From Prevotella sp. (GTDB taxonomy: Bacteria; Bacteroidota; Bacteroidia; Bacteroidales; Dysgonomonadaceae), in NCBI GenBank assembly GCA_031271965.1, contig JAISUS010000022.1:124001-188000 (forward strand): DNA of 64,000 bases, given 5' to 3'. The translations under genes were made by a program, and so were the position numbers. Within the stretch, counting starts at the first letter, position 1. Each line of letters starts with the position of its first letter. The notes under the pieces are model-generated. The model made no database searches. It worked only from the letters and a program-made list of their open reading frames with translations, and had not been told where the DNA came from. This document shows positions 25,197-33,981 of the stretch, in pieces.

Positions 25197-26234
25197 TTAT
25201 ATCAGAGGCATTCCAAGTTCTTCCGCTTCCTGGCGCATTTTACATGGCCAGATCCCAGCCTGAATCTCACCGATATGTCCTTTTCGAAGATAAAACATAC
25301 ATAACCGGGACTGACCTATACCTCCACCTATAGATTGTGGAAGCTCTCCGTTCAATAACCGTTTATGGAAATACAGTTCTTTTCGTGACTCCTGCCCTGA
25401 TATTTTTAGTTGCTCTTGCAGAACCTCTTTATTTACCCGAATGCCCATAGATGACAGTTCCATTCCTTGCTGTAATACAGGGTTCCAAACAATAAGATCA
25501 CCATTCAATCCTTTATATCCATTTTCGGAACGCGTAATCCAGTCGTCATAATCAGGAGCTCGCCCATCGTGAGGCTCACCATTGCTCAAAGTACCTCCAA
25601 TACCAATTAAGAATACTGCCCCATATTCCTTAGCGATTTTATTTTCTCTCTCCTTGACAGTATGATTCGGATATCTCTGTAATAACTCCTCCGAATGTAT
25701 AAATGTTATTTCTTTTGGCAATATAGGCACAATTGATGGAAACAATTCGTATACAAGATATTCAGTACGAACCAAAGCCGCATATATACGCTTTACAACT
25801 TCCTTGAGAAAGTCAAGATTCCGATTATCAGGAGACATCACCATCTCCCAATCCCATTGGTCGACATATAAGGAGTGCAGATTGCCCAACTCCTCATCTG
25901 CCCGTATGGCATTCATATCCGTATAAATTCCGTAACCCTCATTTATACGATAATCGGCCAGAGTTAATCTTTTCCATTTAGCCAAAGAATGTACAATTTC
26001 AGCACATTCATCTCCCATATCTTTAATCGGGAAATTAACCGCACGTTCTACTCCATTCAAATCATCGTTTATCCCCATGCCTTTGAGTACAAACAAAGGT
26101 GCCGTTACTCTTCGCAATCGGAGTTCTGATGATAAGTTCTGTTGAAAAAAATCTTTTATCTGCTTAATTCCCATCTCCGTCTGCTGAAGATCGAGTAAAG
26201 CTTGGTATTGATCCGGCCTGATTAAATAGCTCAT
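25197..26234 (-). CDS. asnA: Aspartate-ammonia ligase (asparagine synthetase A)
   Basis: The 345-residue class II aminoacyl-tRNA-synthetase-like enzyme has the AsnA landmarks: NFPIKDMGDECAEIVHSLAK near 84, YVDQWDWEMVM near 127 and GGGIGQSRLCMFYL near 303, which is the class II motif 3 region. It makes Asn from Asp, ammonia and ATP. Single gene with a -7 box upstream and a hairpin terminator downstream. Confidence 0.96.
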   Translation of the reverse strand: MSYLIRPDQYQALLDLQQTEMGIKQIKDFFQQNLSSELRLRRVTAPLFVLKGMGINDDLNGVERAVNFPIKDMGDECAEIVHSLAKWKRLTLADYRINEGYGIYTDMNAIRADEELGNLHSLYVDQWDWEMVMSPDNRNLDFLKEVVKRIYAALVRTEYLVYELFPSIVPILPKEITFIHSEELLQRYPNHTVKERENKIAKEYGAVFLIGIGGTLSNGEPHDGRAPDYDDWITRSENGYKGLNGDLIVWNPVLQQGMELSSMGIRVNKEVLQEQLKISGQESRKELYFHKRLLNGELPQSIGGGIGQSRLCMFYLRKGHIGEIQAGIWPCKMRQEAEELGMPLI

Positions 26235-26271
26235 TTTTTATATTTGCGTTATCCTAAAATCATTTTATCCG

Positions 26272-26279
26272 CAAAGGTA
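26272..26279 (-). promoter_or_regulatory. -7 box of asnA
   Basis: The minus strand reads TACCTTTG, an exact TAnnTTTG box, 37 bases before the ATG at 26234. Confidence 0.55.
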
Positions 26280-26347
26280 AACATTTTACATCAATATGAA
26301 ATATTATCTTAATATTTTTTAGTCATTATGATATATTTGTATATAAA

Positions 26348-26381
26348 ATAGCCTTTTACTTGTTTTCAAGTAAAAGGCTAT
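26348..26381 (-). terminator. Hairpin after the NlpE-like gene
   Basis: A perfect 15-base stem, 26348-26362 with 26367-26381, and a TTTT loop lies 19 bases after the stop at 26401. The T-tract on the minus strand is weak (ATTTTATA), so it may end transcription or protect the 3' end. Confidence 0.7.
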
Positions 26382-26400
26382 CAAATTATTCAGGAAATTC

Positions 26401-26832
26401 TTATTTTCTGAGAATATACAGGTCAGCCATATCTCCGGTAATTTTATTACCCTCCATATCCAACTGTGTCAATGTATTCTCTCCTACGAAATACCGGTTA
26501 GGTGCATCATTTATTCCGTCAAGAATAACAATATTACCTTCTGCATTCCATGTATATTTACCTTTGTCTTCGAATATCTCTTTTTTGCCGATATATTCTG
26601 TCTTTTTCACATAAGTACTATCTTCCAACGTAAGCGATACCGCCATTCCTTCACCGCTGGCGGTAGGTAGTTCTCCGGTATATGTACCTTGATAGTCCAA
26701 AGAATTTTTAGCATTGTGTTCATCCACAGCCTGAGCTGTTTCCGGCGTAGTTTGCTCCTGTGTTTTTTGAGTATTGCCACCACAACTATACAACAAGCCT
26801 ATTGTAGCAATAAGAATAAATAATTTTTTCAT
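26401..26832 (-). CDS. NlpE-like lipoprotein (copper/envelope stress type)
   Basis: The 143-residue protein has a lipobox LYSC in MKKLFILIATIGLLYSCGG. The mature part matches the NlpE N-terminal domain: YQGTYTGELPTASGEGMAV near 50, then LTLEDSTYVKKTEYIGKKE, and a beta-rich end with FVGENTLTQLDMEGNKI. NlpE in Enterobacteria senses outer-membrane trafficking and copper stress. The CxxC motif of E. coli NlpE is not visible here. It lies three bases after the periplasmic HMA gene, so the pair may respond to metals. Confidence 0.82.
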   Translation of the reverse strand: MKKLFILIATIGLLYSCGGNTQKTQEQTTPETAQAVDEHNAKNSLDYQGTYTGELPTASGEGMAVSLTLEDSTYVKKTEYIGKKEIFEDKGKYTWNAEGNIVILDGINDAPNRYFVGENTLTQLDMEGNKITGDMADLYILRK

Positions 26833-26835
26833 ACT

Positions 26836-27150
26836 TTATTTTGTTTTTTGTTCGCTGTTATGAATCTTAACTTCATATCCCAGTTTGACGATTGCAGCCT
26901 GAAGCTTCTCTACAGTTGTCTGACTTGGTTTATATTCTATCTGTACAGTTTTATTCGCAAGATCAACTTTCATATCTGTCACACCCTTCTCGAAAGCGAT
27001 GTTCTTTTCAATTCTCTTCTGGCAGTTTTCACATGTCATAGACACATCAAAAACAATTGTCTCTTTATCACTTTTTGGTTTTTGTGCCTGAATAGTCATT
27101 CCTAAACCAAGCATCATAACAAGCGTAATTATAAAAACTTTCATATTCAT
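26836..27150 (-). CDS. Periplasmic heavy-metal-associated (HMA) domain protein
   Basis: The 104-residue protein has a signal peptide (MNMKVFIITLVMMLGLGMTI, cleavage near QAQ) and one HMA domain with the metal motif MTCENC near residues 38-43. HMA domains bind Cu(I) and pass it to partners, usually in the cytosol; here the signal places it in the periplasm. It leads a two-gene unit with the NlpE-like lipoprotein. Copper is the likeliest metal, by family. Confidence 0.88.
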   Translation of the reverse strand: MNMKVFIITLVMMLGLGMTIQAQKPKSDKETIVFDVSMTCENCQKRIEKNIAFEKGVTDMKVDLANKTVQIEYKPSQTTVEKLQAAIVKLGYEVKIHNSEQKTK

Positions 27151-27222
27151 ACTTTCTGCTTTATACTTATATTAATAAACAAATTAACTCAACTAAAGTT
27201 TATTTCAAACAGATCCAACCCT

Positions 27223-30075
27223 TTACCCCATATCGCAAAGACAAGTGATGAGATTCCTGTCTCCATAAGCATTATCTAACCGGGCTACATTAATCCAGAA
27301 TTTATTTTCTCTCACAAAATCAAGAGGATAGGCTGCCTTCGAACGAGGATAAGCATGCTTCCATTCATCAGCACAAATTTCATATTCAGGATGTGGTGCA
27401 TTTACCAGTACATTATCTTCTTTCGTATATGTTCCGTTCTCCACTTCCTTAATTTCCACCCATATCTGGTTCATGGTATCAATAAAACGATTCAGTTCGG
27501 TTAAGCTTTCACTTTCAGTTGGTTCTATCATAAGCGTACCGTGAACAGGGAAAGATAGCGTAGGCGCATGGTATCCGTAGTCCATCAGACGTTTTGCTAT
27601 ATCCGATTCGGTTATTCCCGAAGTTTCTTTTACTTTACGGCATTCCAATATCAACTCATGTCCCACTCTTCCTGTTGTTCCGGTATAAACAACTCCGTAT
27701 GTATCTTTAAAACATTCAGCTAAATAGTTGGCATTTAGAATCGCAATCTTCGTAGCATGCGTCAGCCCCGGTCCTCCCATCATACGGATATAACCGTAAG
27801 TAATAGGCAAAATACCGGCACTTCCATAAGGAGCAGAAGCTACAGTATTGACAGTGCTTCCATCCACTTCAGGGTGATGAGGCAAGAATGGAATCAAATG
27901 CTCAGCGACGCATATAGGACCTTCTCCGGGTCCGCCTCCACCATGAGGTATCGCAAATGTTTTATGCAAATTCAAGTGGCAAACGTCTGCCCCGATAAAA
28001 CCCGGATTAGTCAAACCAACCTGTGCATTCATGTTGGCACCATCCATATATACCTGCCCGCCTTTTTCATGTACAATCTTACAGATTTCTCTGATTTCTT
28101 TTTCAAATATACCATGCGTAGAAGGGTAGGTTATCATCAAAGCAGCCAGATTATCTTTGTGCTGATCTGCTTTTGCCTGTAAATCCTCTACAACTACATT
28201 GCCGTGGCTGTCACAATCAACCGTTACGGTTTCATATCCCGCCTGAATAGCCGATGCCGGATTCGTACCATGGGCCGATGCCGGAATGAGTATAATATTT
28301 CTATGTCCCTGACCTATACTTTCCTGATACTTACGTATCGTCATAAGCCCGGCATATTCTCCTGCCGCACCCGAATTGGGTTGGAAGCTTACTCCTGCAA
28401 AACCGGTAATTTCTTTCAGATATTCGCCAAGCTCCTCTATCAATTCTATATATCCCTGAGTTTGCGATTTAGGAGCAAACGGGTGAATATTCTGGAATCC
28501 GCCCAAAGATAGAGGAAGTAACTCTGAGGCTGCATTCAGCTTCATAGTACATGAACCCAGTGAGATCATTGAGTGAGCCAATGAAATATCTTTCCTGTCG
28601 AGACGCTTAATATAGCGCATCAACTCGGTTTCAGTATGGTATTTATTAAATACTTCATGAGTTAGATATTCGCTCTTACGCAAGAGAGTATCTTTTATCG
28701 TTATCTTCTCAGGGAGATCATCGATCATAAATACTTCTTGACGACCTGCCGCCAAAGAAAATACAGCCAACAACTCATGGGCTTTATATTCCGTAATGGT
28801 TTCATCGATACTTATGCCAACTTCCCCGGCTTCATAATAACGGAGATTAATATCGCGCATTTCAGCATATTCACGCACTGTATATTGTGACACTCCGCCG
28901 GGTAAGCCTATTTTAAGTGTGTCGAAATACTGTTCATTCAATACTGTGTATCCCAATTCTTTCAATTCATCGGCTATTAAAGCTGTTGCTGAATGAATTT
29001 GAGTTGCAATATCTTTTAGTCCTTTAGGGCCATGATAAACAGCATAGAATCCGGCCATAGTAGCCAACAAAGCTTGCGCCGTACAAATATTCGAAGTTGC
29101 TTTTTCGCGTTTTATGTGCTGCTCACGTGTTTGCAAAGCCATACGATATGCCGATTTTCCGTAAGCATCTTTTGACACACCGATAATACGTCCCGGCACA
29201 TTCCGCTTATATTCGTCTTTTGTAGCAAAAAATCCGGCAGAAGGCCCTCCGTAAAACATAGGAATGCCAAAACGTTGACTGCTTCCAAATGCAATATCTG
29301 CACCCCACTCACCCGGAGGGACAAGCAATGTCAGAGCCATTAAGTCTGTAGCTACGGCAACCTTACAGCCTGCGGCATGAGTTTTTTCCGTAAAAGCGGC
29401 ATAATCTAAAATATTCCCATTAGAGTTAGGATATTGTATTATGGCTCCAAAAAATCCATCGGCAAGATTTACTTCCTGATAATTGCCAACAACAACCTTT
29501 ATACCCTGAGGCTCCATACGTGTATTGATAACGGCCAGAGTCTGAGGAAAAATATTTTTATCTACAAAGAGTTTATTTACCTCGCCTTTTATTTGTTCCC
29601 GACTGCGAAGGGCGAACATCATAGTAGCCGCTTCGGCTCCGGCTGTAGCCTCATCTAAAAGAGAGCAATTTGATAGAGGAAGACCGGTCAGGTCGCTTAT
29701 GACTGTCTGAAAATTCATCAAAGCCTCGAGACGGCCTTGCGATATTTCAGCTTGATAAGGAGTATATGATGTGTACCACACAGGGTTTTCGAAAACATTA
29801 CGAAAAATAGGAGCAGGACATATTGTATCGTACCATCCCATCCCTATATATGAAGCGCAAATACGGTTCTTCGATGCCATCAAAGCCATTTCCTCCGCAT
29901 ACTCATGTTCGCTCAACGCTTCCGGCAAATTTAATCCACCTTGTAAGCGTATGTTGCCGGGAATGGTCTGGTCAATTAATTCATCCAGCGATTTCACTCC
30001 AACTTTAGACAACATCAGTTTTTCTTCTTCCGGATTGATGCCTATATGGCGATCTTGAAATTTTTGAGTTTTCAT
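27223..30075 (-). CDS. gcvP: Glycine dehydrogenase (decarboxylating), P protein
   Basis: The 950-residue fused P protein of the glycine cleavage system is full length. It shows the N-terminal MKTQKFQDRHIGINPEEE, the fold-type I PLP domain with SLGSCTMKLNAASELLPL near 500, and the PLP lysine in NLHKTFAIPHGGGGPG (about Lys705). It decarboxylates glycine and passes the methylamine to lipoylated GcvH. The gcvT and gcvH partners are not in the window. It follows the MBL hydrolase by 12 bases. Confidence 0.97.
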   Translation of the reverse strand: MKTQKFQDRHIGINPEEEKLMLSKVGVKSLDELIDQTIPGNIRLQGGLNLPEALSEHEYAEEMALMASKNRICASYIGMGWYDTICPAPIFRNVFENPVWYTSYTPYQAEISQGRLEALMNFQTVISDLTGLPLSNCSLLDEATAGAEAATMMFALRSREQIKGEVNKLFVDKNIFPQTLAVINTRMEPQGIKVVVGNYQEVNLADGFFGAIIQYPNSNGNILDYAAFTEKTHAAGCKVAVATDLMALTLLVPPGEWGADIAFGSSQRFGIPMFYGGPSAGFFATKDEYKRNVPGRIIGVSKDAYGKSAYRMALQTREQHIKREKATSNICTAQALLATMAGFYAVYHGPKGLKDIATQIHSATALIADELKELGYTVLNEQYFDTLKIGLPGGVSQYTVREYAEMRDINLRYYEAGEVGISIDETITEYKAHELLAVFSLAAGRQEVFMIDDLPEKITIKDTLLRKSEYLTHEVFNKYHTETELMRYIKRLDRKDISLAHSMISLGSCTMKLNAASELLPLSLGGFQNIHPFAPKSQTQGYIELIEELGEYLKEITGFAGVSFQPNSGAAGEYAGLMTIRKYQESIGQGHRNIILIPASAHGTNPASAIQAGYETVTVDCDSHGNVVVEDLQAKADQHKDNLAALMITYPSTHGIFEKEIREICKIVHEKGGQVYMDGANMNAQVGLTNPGFIGADVCHLNLHKTFAIPHGGGGPGEGPICVAEHLIPFLPHHPEVDGSTVNTVASAPYGSAGILPITYGYIRMMGGPGLTHATKIAILNANYLAECFKDTYGVVYTGTTGRVGHELILECRKVKETSGITESDIAKRLMDYGYHAPTLSFPVHGTLMIEPTESESLTELNRFIDTMNQIWVEIKEVENGTYTKEDNVLVNAPHPEYEICADEWKHAYPRSKAAYPLDFVRENKFWINVARLDNAYGDRNLITCLCDMG

Positions 30076-30087
30076 GTATTTTTCGGT

Positions 30088-30744
30088 TTATTGTAAATAA
30101 AAGTTGTTTCTCATTTCTTCTCTGATGGTAGTCAGCGGACCATGTCCCGAATAGACAACGGTATCGGGAGGAAGAGTAAGTAGTTTTTTCTTAATTCCAT
30201 CAATTAACTGTTGATGATTTCCTCCTGCTAAATCGGTGCGCCCGACACTTCCTCTAAACAAGGCATCTCCAACAAAAACACATTCTGCCTCTTGATTATA
30301 AAAAGCAATACTACCTGGCGAATGGCCGGGAATCTCCAACACAACCATTCTTTGGTTACCAAACGTTACGACATCATTTTCTTTCAGATATTTCCCTATT
30401 CTAGGAACCTGTACACCTTCACTACTGAATCCGAACATATTCATTTGTCCCGGCAATTGTTCCAGAAGAAACTCATCACCTTTGTGTGCTTCGGTCTCCA
30501 GATGGAATTGTTCGTGTATGAAATGATTACCGAATACATGATCGAAATGCAGATGTGTATTGAGAAGATGCTTTACTATTAAATCATTATCGAGAATAAA
30601 ATCGAGAAGTAAAGATTTTTCATCAGGGAAGAAACATCCCGGGTCGATAATAACGCACTCGTTAGTCTCGTCATACGCCACATATGTGTTCTCACTGATA
30701 GGGTTGAATTCAAATATTTTTATGTTCATATTTATAATTTTCAA
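30088..30744 (-). CDS. MBL-fold metallo-hydrolase (glyoxalase II-like)
   Basis: The 218-residue protein has the metallo-beta-lactamase signature THLHFDH near residue 62, with further ligands in GHSPGS, FVGDALFRGSVGRTDL and YSGHGPLTT. This is the layout of single-domain glyoxalase II-like enzymes. The substrate is not clear; hydroxyacyl-thiol hydrolysis is typical. A start at the internal ATG 30729 (MNIKIFEFNPIS) is equally good. It is 12 bases upstream of gcvP and shares its promoter. Confidence 0.88.
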   Translation of the reverse strand: MKIINMNIKIFEFNPISENTYVAYDETNECVIIDPGCFFPDEKSLLLDFILDNDLIVKHLLNTHLHFDHVFGNHFIHEQFHLETEAHKGDEFLLEQLPGQMNMFGFSSEGVQVPRIGKYLKENDVVTFGNQRMVVLEIPGHSPGSIAFYNQEAECVFVGDALFRGSVGRTDLAGGNHQQLIDGIKKKLLTLPPDTVVYSGHGPLTTIREEMRNNFYLQ

Positions 30745-30761
30745 TATATAAAATAGCAGAA

Positions 30762-30769
30762 CAAAGATA
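30762..30769 (-). promoter_or_regulatory. -7 box of the MBL-gcvP operon
   Basis: The minus strand reads TATCTTTG, an exact TAnnTTTG box, 17 bases before the ATG at 30744. A second identical box lies at 30921-30928. The 30745-30995 interval holds only these and the exbD terminator. Confidence 0.55.
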
Positions 30770-30931
30770 CAATTTTTCCCGATGCAAAGCTAGTTGTGCC
30801 AGATAGGTTTTCTGCCAATTTTATGTAAACCGAAACCGTAAGATTGACTTATTCTCAGTCTATTTTTCCCCTCAGAACTTTAAATAATAATTCTGTAACT
30901 CATAGAAGCCAATCTACGTTCAAAGATAAAC

Positions 30932-30961
30932 AAAAACTACAAGTTATATAACCTGTAGTTT
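30932..30961 (-). terminator. Terminator after exbD
   Basis: AAACTACA (30934-30941) pairs with TGTAGTTT (30954-30961), and the inner GTTATATAAC is itself palindromic, giving a long stem. The minus strand continues with TTTTTGTTT. It lies 34 bases after the exbD stop. Confidence 0.75.
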
Positions 30962-30995
30962 CTGCTATTTATACAAAATTAAGAACAATGCTGTT

Positions 30996-31631
30996 TTATT
31001 TAGGACGTTCTGCCATTGCGGTCAATTGTCCTTTGGTTTTTAGATTCTCCATTAAGAAATCATCCCCTTCATTCGGCTCAACGATCATATACTTGCCAAC
31101 CCCGCATATTTGCATCTCATCCAAAGCATCTACCAGATTCTTAAAATTAGAGTCTTTTGTCGGTTTTATAAGAGTGTAAATGCCCTCGTCTGATTTATTA
31201 ACCTTGCTGACTTCGGCCTTGAATTCCTCGTCAGAGATTTGCTTTTTACTTCGTTTTAACCTCAGATCTTTTACTTTAGAAAGATTTATATTGTTTTTTG
31301 AAAGTATTATATCTCTCATCCCTTTATAATCAGTTTCTTTCAATGAGGTGTAGTCTTCATAATTAGCTTTTCCTTCGTAATAAAACACCTTGTTGTTTTC
31401 ACCCAAAATTACAGTTAAAGACTTTGATTCGGGTATTAAGCTTTTCCCGCCCTCTTTATCAGTAGGCATGGCAATATCCATAATTTGTGGAATACTAAGC
31501 GTGGTACAGAACATAAAAAAAGTGATCAGCAACATGTTCATATCTACCATTGGAGTAAAATCTACCCTTAATGCTTTTCTTTGTGGTTTTCCTTTTTTGG
31601 CATCATTACCACCTGTTTCTATGTTAGCCAT
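30996..31631 (-). CDS. ExbD/TolR-type biopolymer transport protein
   Basis: I chose the ATG at 31631 (MANIETGGNDAKKGKPQRK); the longer frame adds eight residues that look non-coding. The 211-residue protein has one N-terminal helix (MNMLLITFFMFCTTLSI) preceded by the conserved RVDFTPMVDMNML, with the Asp thought to carry protons in ExbD. The periplasmic part is longer than in E. coli ExbD. With ExbB it should drive TonB-dependent transport or gliding-type motors, but no exbB is next to it in this window. Confidence 0.88.
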   Translation of the reverse strand: MANIETGGNDAKKGKPQRKALRVDFTPMVDMNMLLITFFMFCTTLSIPQIMDIAMPTDKEGGKSLIPESKSLTVILGENNKVFYYEGKANYEDYTSLKETDYKGMRDIILSKNNINLSKVKDLRLKRSKKQISDEEFKAEVSKVNKSDEGIYTLIKPTKDSNFKNLVDALDEMQICGVGKYMIVEPNEGDDFLMENLKTKGQLTAMAERPK

Positions 31632-31728
31632 AATATCAATATTTAAAGAGTTCAACGTCTGTTTTTACATAATAGAGGTAATATGTGTTGAAATTTCATA
31701 AATAGCCTCAACTTTTTTCTAGAAATTG

Positions 31729-31736
31729 TATCTTTG
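31729..31736 (+). promoter_or_regulatory. -7 box of the LTA-synthase-like gene
   Basis: TATCTTTG is an exact TAnnTTTG box, 23 bases before the ATG at 31760. Confidence 0.55.
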
Positions 31737-31759
31737 TCCTACTAACGCCATATTGCCAA

Positions 31760-33577
31760 ATGAAACAGCGTATACTTTTATTCATTACCATATTCTTTTA
31801 TTTCGTTTTGATCTTCTTTATAGGAAAAGTTGCTTTCGCTCTTATCCATTCATCCTTGGGAGGAGAAATTTCTACTTCCGATATATACCAAGTGCTATAT
31901 CATGGACTTCCTCTCGATTTATCGATGAGCGGTTACTTTACAGCAATTCCGGCGTTAATACTGATTCTATCCATCTGGTTCAGATCCCGGTATATTGCCC
32001 GGATATTTAATATCTATTTCATTATCATCCTTTCCATTATAGCGATTATTACAGTTGTAGATATCGTCTTATATCCTTATTGGGGATTTCATTTCGACTC
32101 TACAGTTTTCCTCTACCTGAAAAAACCGCAGGAAGCATTTGCCAGTGGCTCCATCGCTGAGATATTATTAGGGCTACTCTTTACTATTGTGTTCGCCGCA
32201 ATTATATACATTGGTTATATATTTATTATTCGCAAACAGGTTTTAAATCTTAAAGTTCCGAAATCTATCCGCAATACAGGCATCGTATTGGTGCTACTCA
32301 CAGCCGCTCTATTCTTGCCTATCAGAGGAGGAATCACAGTTTCCACAATGAATGTAGGACAAGTCTATTACAGCGACAATATGTTTCTGAACCATGCCGC
32401 CATCAATCCGCATTTCAACCTGATGTATTCATTTATTAAGTCTGATGATTTTGCTTCGCAATATCAGTTTTATAGCAAAGAAGAGGCAACCGAGATATTC
32501 GATAAAATCACAAAACAACCACACAACGATAGCATTCCGCGATTACTGAATACTGATAAGCCAAACATCATCCTGTTTGTTTTAGAAAGCTTTTCTGCCA
32601 ATGTTGCATTAGATTCTCTTGTAGCGCCAAATATGAGCAACTTTGCAAAAGAGGGGATCTTTTTTGAAAACTTCTATGCCAATAGTTTCCGTACAGATAG
32701 AGGTATCGTATCTGTATTAAGCGGCTATCCGGCACATCCGACAGTTGCAATAATGAAGTATCCTCAGAAGACCGGTAATTTACCAACTATACCTCGCACA
32801 TTAAAGGAAAAAGGATATGACCTTTCTTTTTACTATGGTGGTGACGCCGATTTTGCCAACATGCGTTCTTATTTTGTCGGTGCATGCGGCATAAAAGACA
32901 TCGTTGCTGACAAAGAATTTCCGCTGAGTGAACGGATGACTAAATGGGGTGTTCCGGATAAACCTCTTATCGAAAGGTTTTACAGGGGTCTCACAACAAA
33001 AGATATAAAAACTCCATTTTTCAAAACAGTATTAACACTGAGTAGCCATGAACCATTTGATGTCCCAGTGAATGAATTCAAGGAGCCATTTCTCAATGCT
33101 GTTCATTACACGGACGAATGCCTTGGTGATTTTGTTAAGCAATTGAAAACCACAAAATACTGGAACAACACTTTAATAATTTTTGTCGCGGATCACGCGA
33201 TGCAATCTTACCCACAAGGTATAAACAATAGCGACCCTAAACGATTCCGCATCCCGATGATCTGGATAGGTGGAGCGGTAAAACAGCCGGAAGTAATAAA
33301 AGATTTTACTTCGCAAAATGACCTGGCCGCAACTTTACTTTCTCAATTGGATGTAAACCATGACGAGTTTATTTTTAGCAAAGATGTATTAAATCCTGAC
33401 GGAAATAAGTTTGCATTTTATTCGTATGTAAATGGATTCTGCATGACAGATTCGACAGGAACAGTAACCTACGACAACGACAAACAGAGCATTATTCGTC
33501 AGGAAGGAAACCCTGATCTGGAGAAAAAAGCAAAAGCTTTCTTTCAAATGATGTATCTGGATTTGGGGAGCAGATAG
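31760..33577 (+). CDS. LTA synthase family membrane sulfatase-fold enzyme
   Basis: The 605-residue protein has five N-terminal membrane helices (roughly residues 7-30, 45-72, 78-100, 122-150 and 170-188). A periplasmic sulfatase/alkaline-phosphatase-fold domain follows: NIILFVLESFSANVALDS near 270, the nucleophile region NSFRTDRGIVSVLSGYPAHP near 305, and the metal-binding FVADHAMQSYPQG near 474. In Gram-positives the family polymerises glycerol phosphate; in Bacteroidetes it more likely moves phosphoglycerol or phosphoethanolamine onto lipids or glycans. Specificity is unknown. Confidence 0.9.
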   Translation: MKQRILLFITIFFYFVLIFFIGKVAFALIHSSLGGEISTSDIYQVLYHGLPLDLSMSGYFTAIPALILILSIWFRSRYIARIFNIYFIIILSIIAIITVVDIVLYPYWGFHFDSTVFLYLKKPQEAFASGSIAEILLGLLFTIVFAAIIYIGYIFIIRKQVLNLKVPKSIRNTGIVLVLLTAALFLPIRGGITVSTMNVGQVYYSDNMFLNHAAINPHFNLMYSFIKSDDFASQYQFYSKEEATEIFDKITKQPHNDSIPRLLNTDKPNIILFVLESFSANVALDSLVAPNMSNFAKEGIFFENFYANSFRTDRGIVSVLSGYPAHPTVAIMKYPQKTGNLPTIPRTLKEKGYDLSFYYGGDADFANMRSYFVGACGIKDIVADKEFPLSERMTKWGVPDKPLIERFYRGLTTKDIKTPFFKTVLTLSSHEPFDVPVNEFKEPFLNAVHYTDECLGDFVKQLKTTKYWNNTLIIFVADHAMQSYPQGINNSDPKRFRIPMIWIGGAVKQPEVIKDFTSQNDLAATLLSQLDVNHDEFIFSKDVLNPDGNKFAFYSYVNGFCMTDSTGTVTYDNDKQSIIRQEGNPDLEKKAKAFFQMMYLDLGSR

Positions 33578-33578
33578 T

Positions 33579-33920
33579 TTACTCCATCCTAATTTCTTTC
33601 AGAGGATTCCAAAAGACGGTTTTCCAATTCACTATGCGGTCGTTTTTCACAACTACACCCTCGGCTTCCAATCGCTTTTGCATTTCTCCGGCAGAACCAA
33701 ACGCATCTTTTCCGGAAAGGATTCCCTGGCTATTTACTACTCTGTGAGCAGGAATATTCTTATCTGAACATCCAGCCATAATCTTTCCAACCATTCTCGA
33801 CAAATTGGAATAGCCCGCAGCTTTAGCGATAGCTCCATAACTGGTTGCCCGCCCACGAGGGATACATTTGACAATATCATATACTCCCTGCCTGAGACTA
33901 TCTTTATCCAAATCGTTCAT
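33579..33920 (-). CDS. Alkyltransferase-like protein (MGMT family, no acceptor Cys)
   Basis: From the ATG at 33920 (MNDLDKDSLRQGVYDIV) the protein has 113 residues; a longer frame to 34010 would overlap the rlmH start and looks false. The fold is the DNA-binding domain of O6-methylguanine methyltransferase: CIPRGRATSYGAIAKAAGYS and SRMVGKIMAG. The acceptor motif PCHRV reads IPAHRVVNS, so the nucleophile Cys is Ala. Alkyltransferase-like proteins with Trp or Ala here bind alkylated DNA without repair and recruit other pathways. It is divergent from rlmH. Confidence 0.88.
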   Translation of the reverse strand: MNDLDKDSLRQGVYDIVKCIPRGRATSYGAIAKAAGYSNLSRMVGKIMAGCSDKNIPAHRVVNSQGILSGKDAFGSAGEMQKRLEAEGVVVKNDRIVNWKTVFWNPLKEIRME

Positions 33921-33955
33921 TTCACAGTTTTGACATAAAGATAAACAGAAAATCG

Positions 33956-33963
33956 TATTTTTG
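33956..33963 (+). promoter_or_regulatory. -7 box of rlmH
   Basis: TATTTTTG is an exact TAnnTTTG box, 18 bases before the ATG at 33982. A TTG at 33930-33932 lies 23 bases upstream of it. Confidence 0.55.
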
Positions 33964-33981
33964 CATCTATAAAGATATGAT

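Noticed and set aside
30745-30930. Glycine riboswitch before gcvP
   Set aside because: I looked for the conserved core on the minus strand and did not see a convincing match; the interval is also separated from gcvP by the MBL gene.
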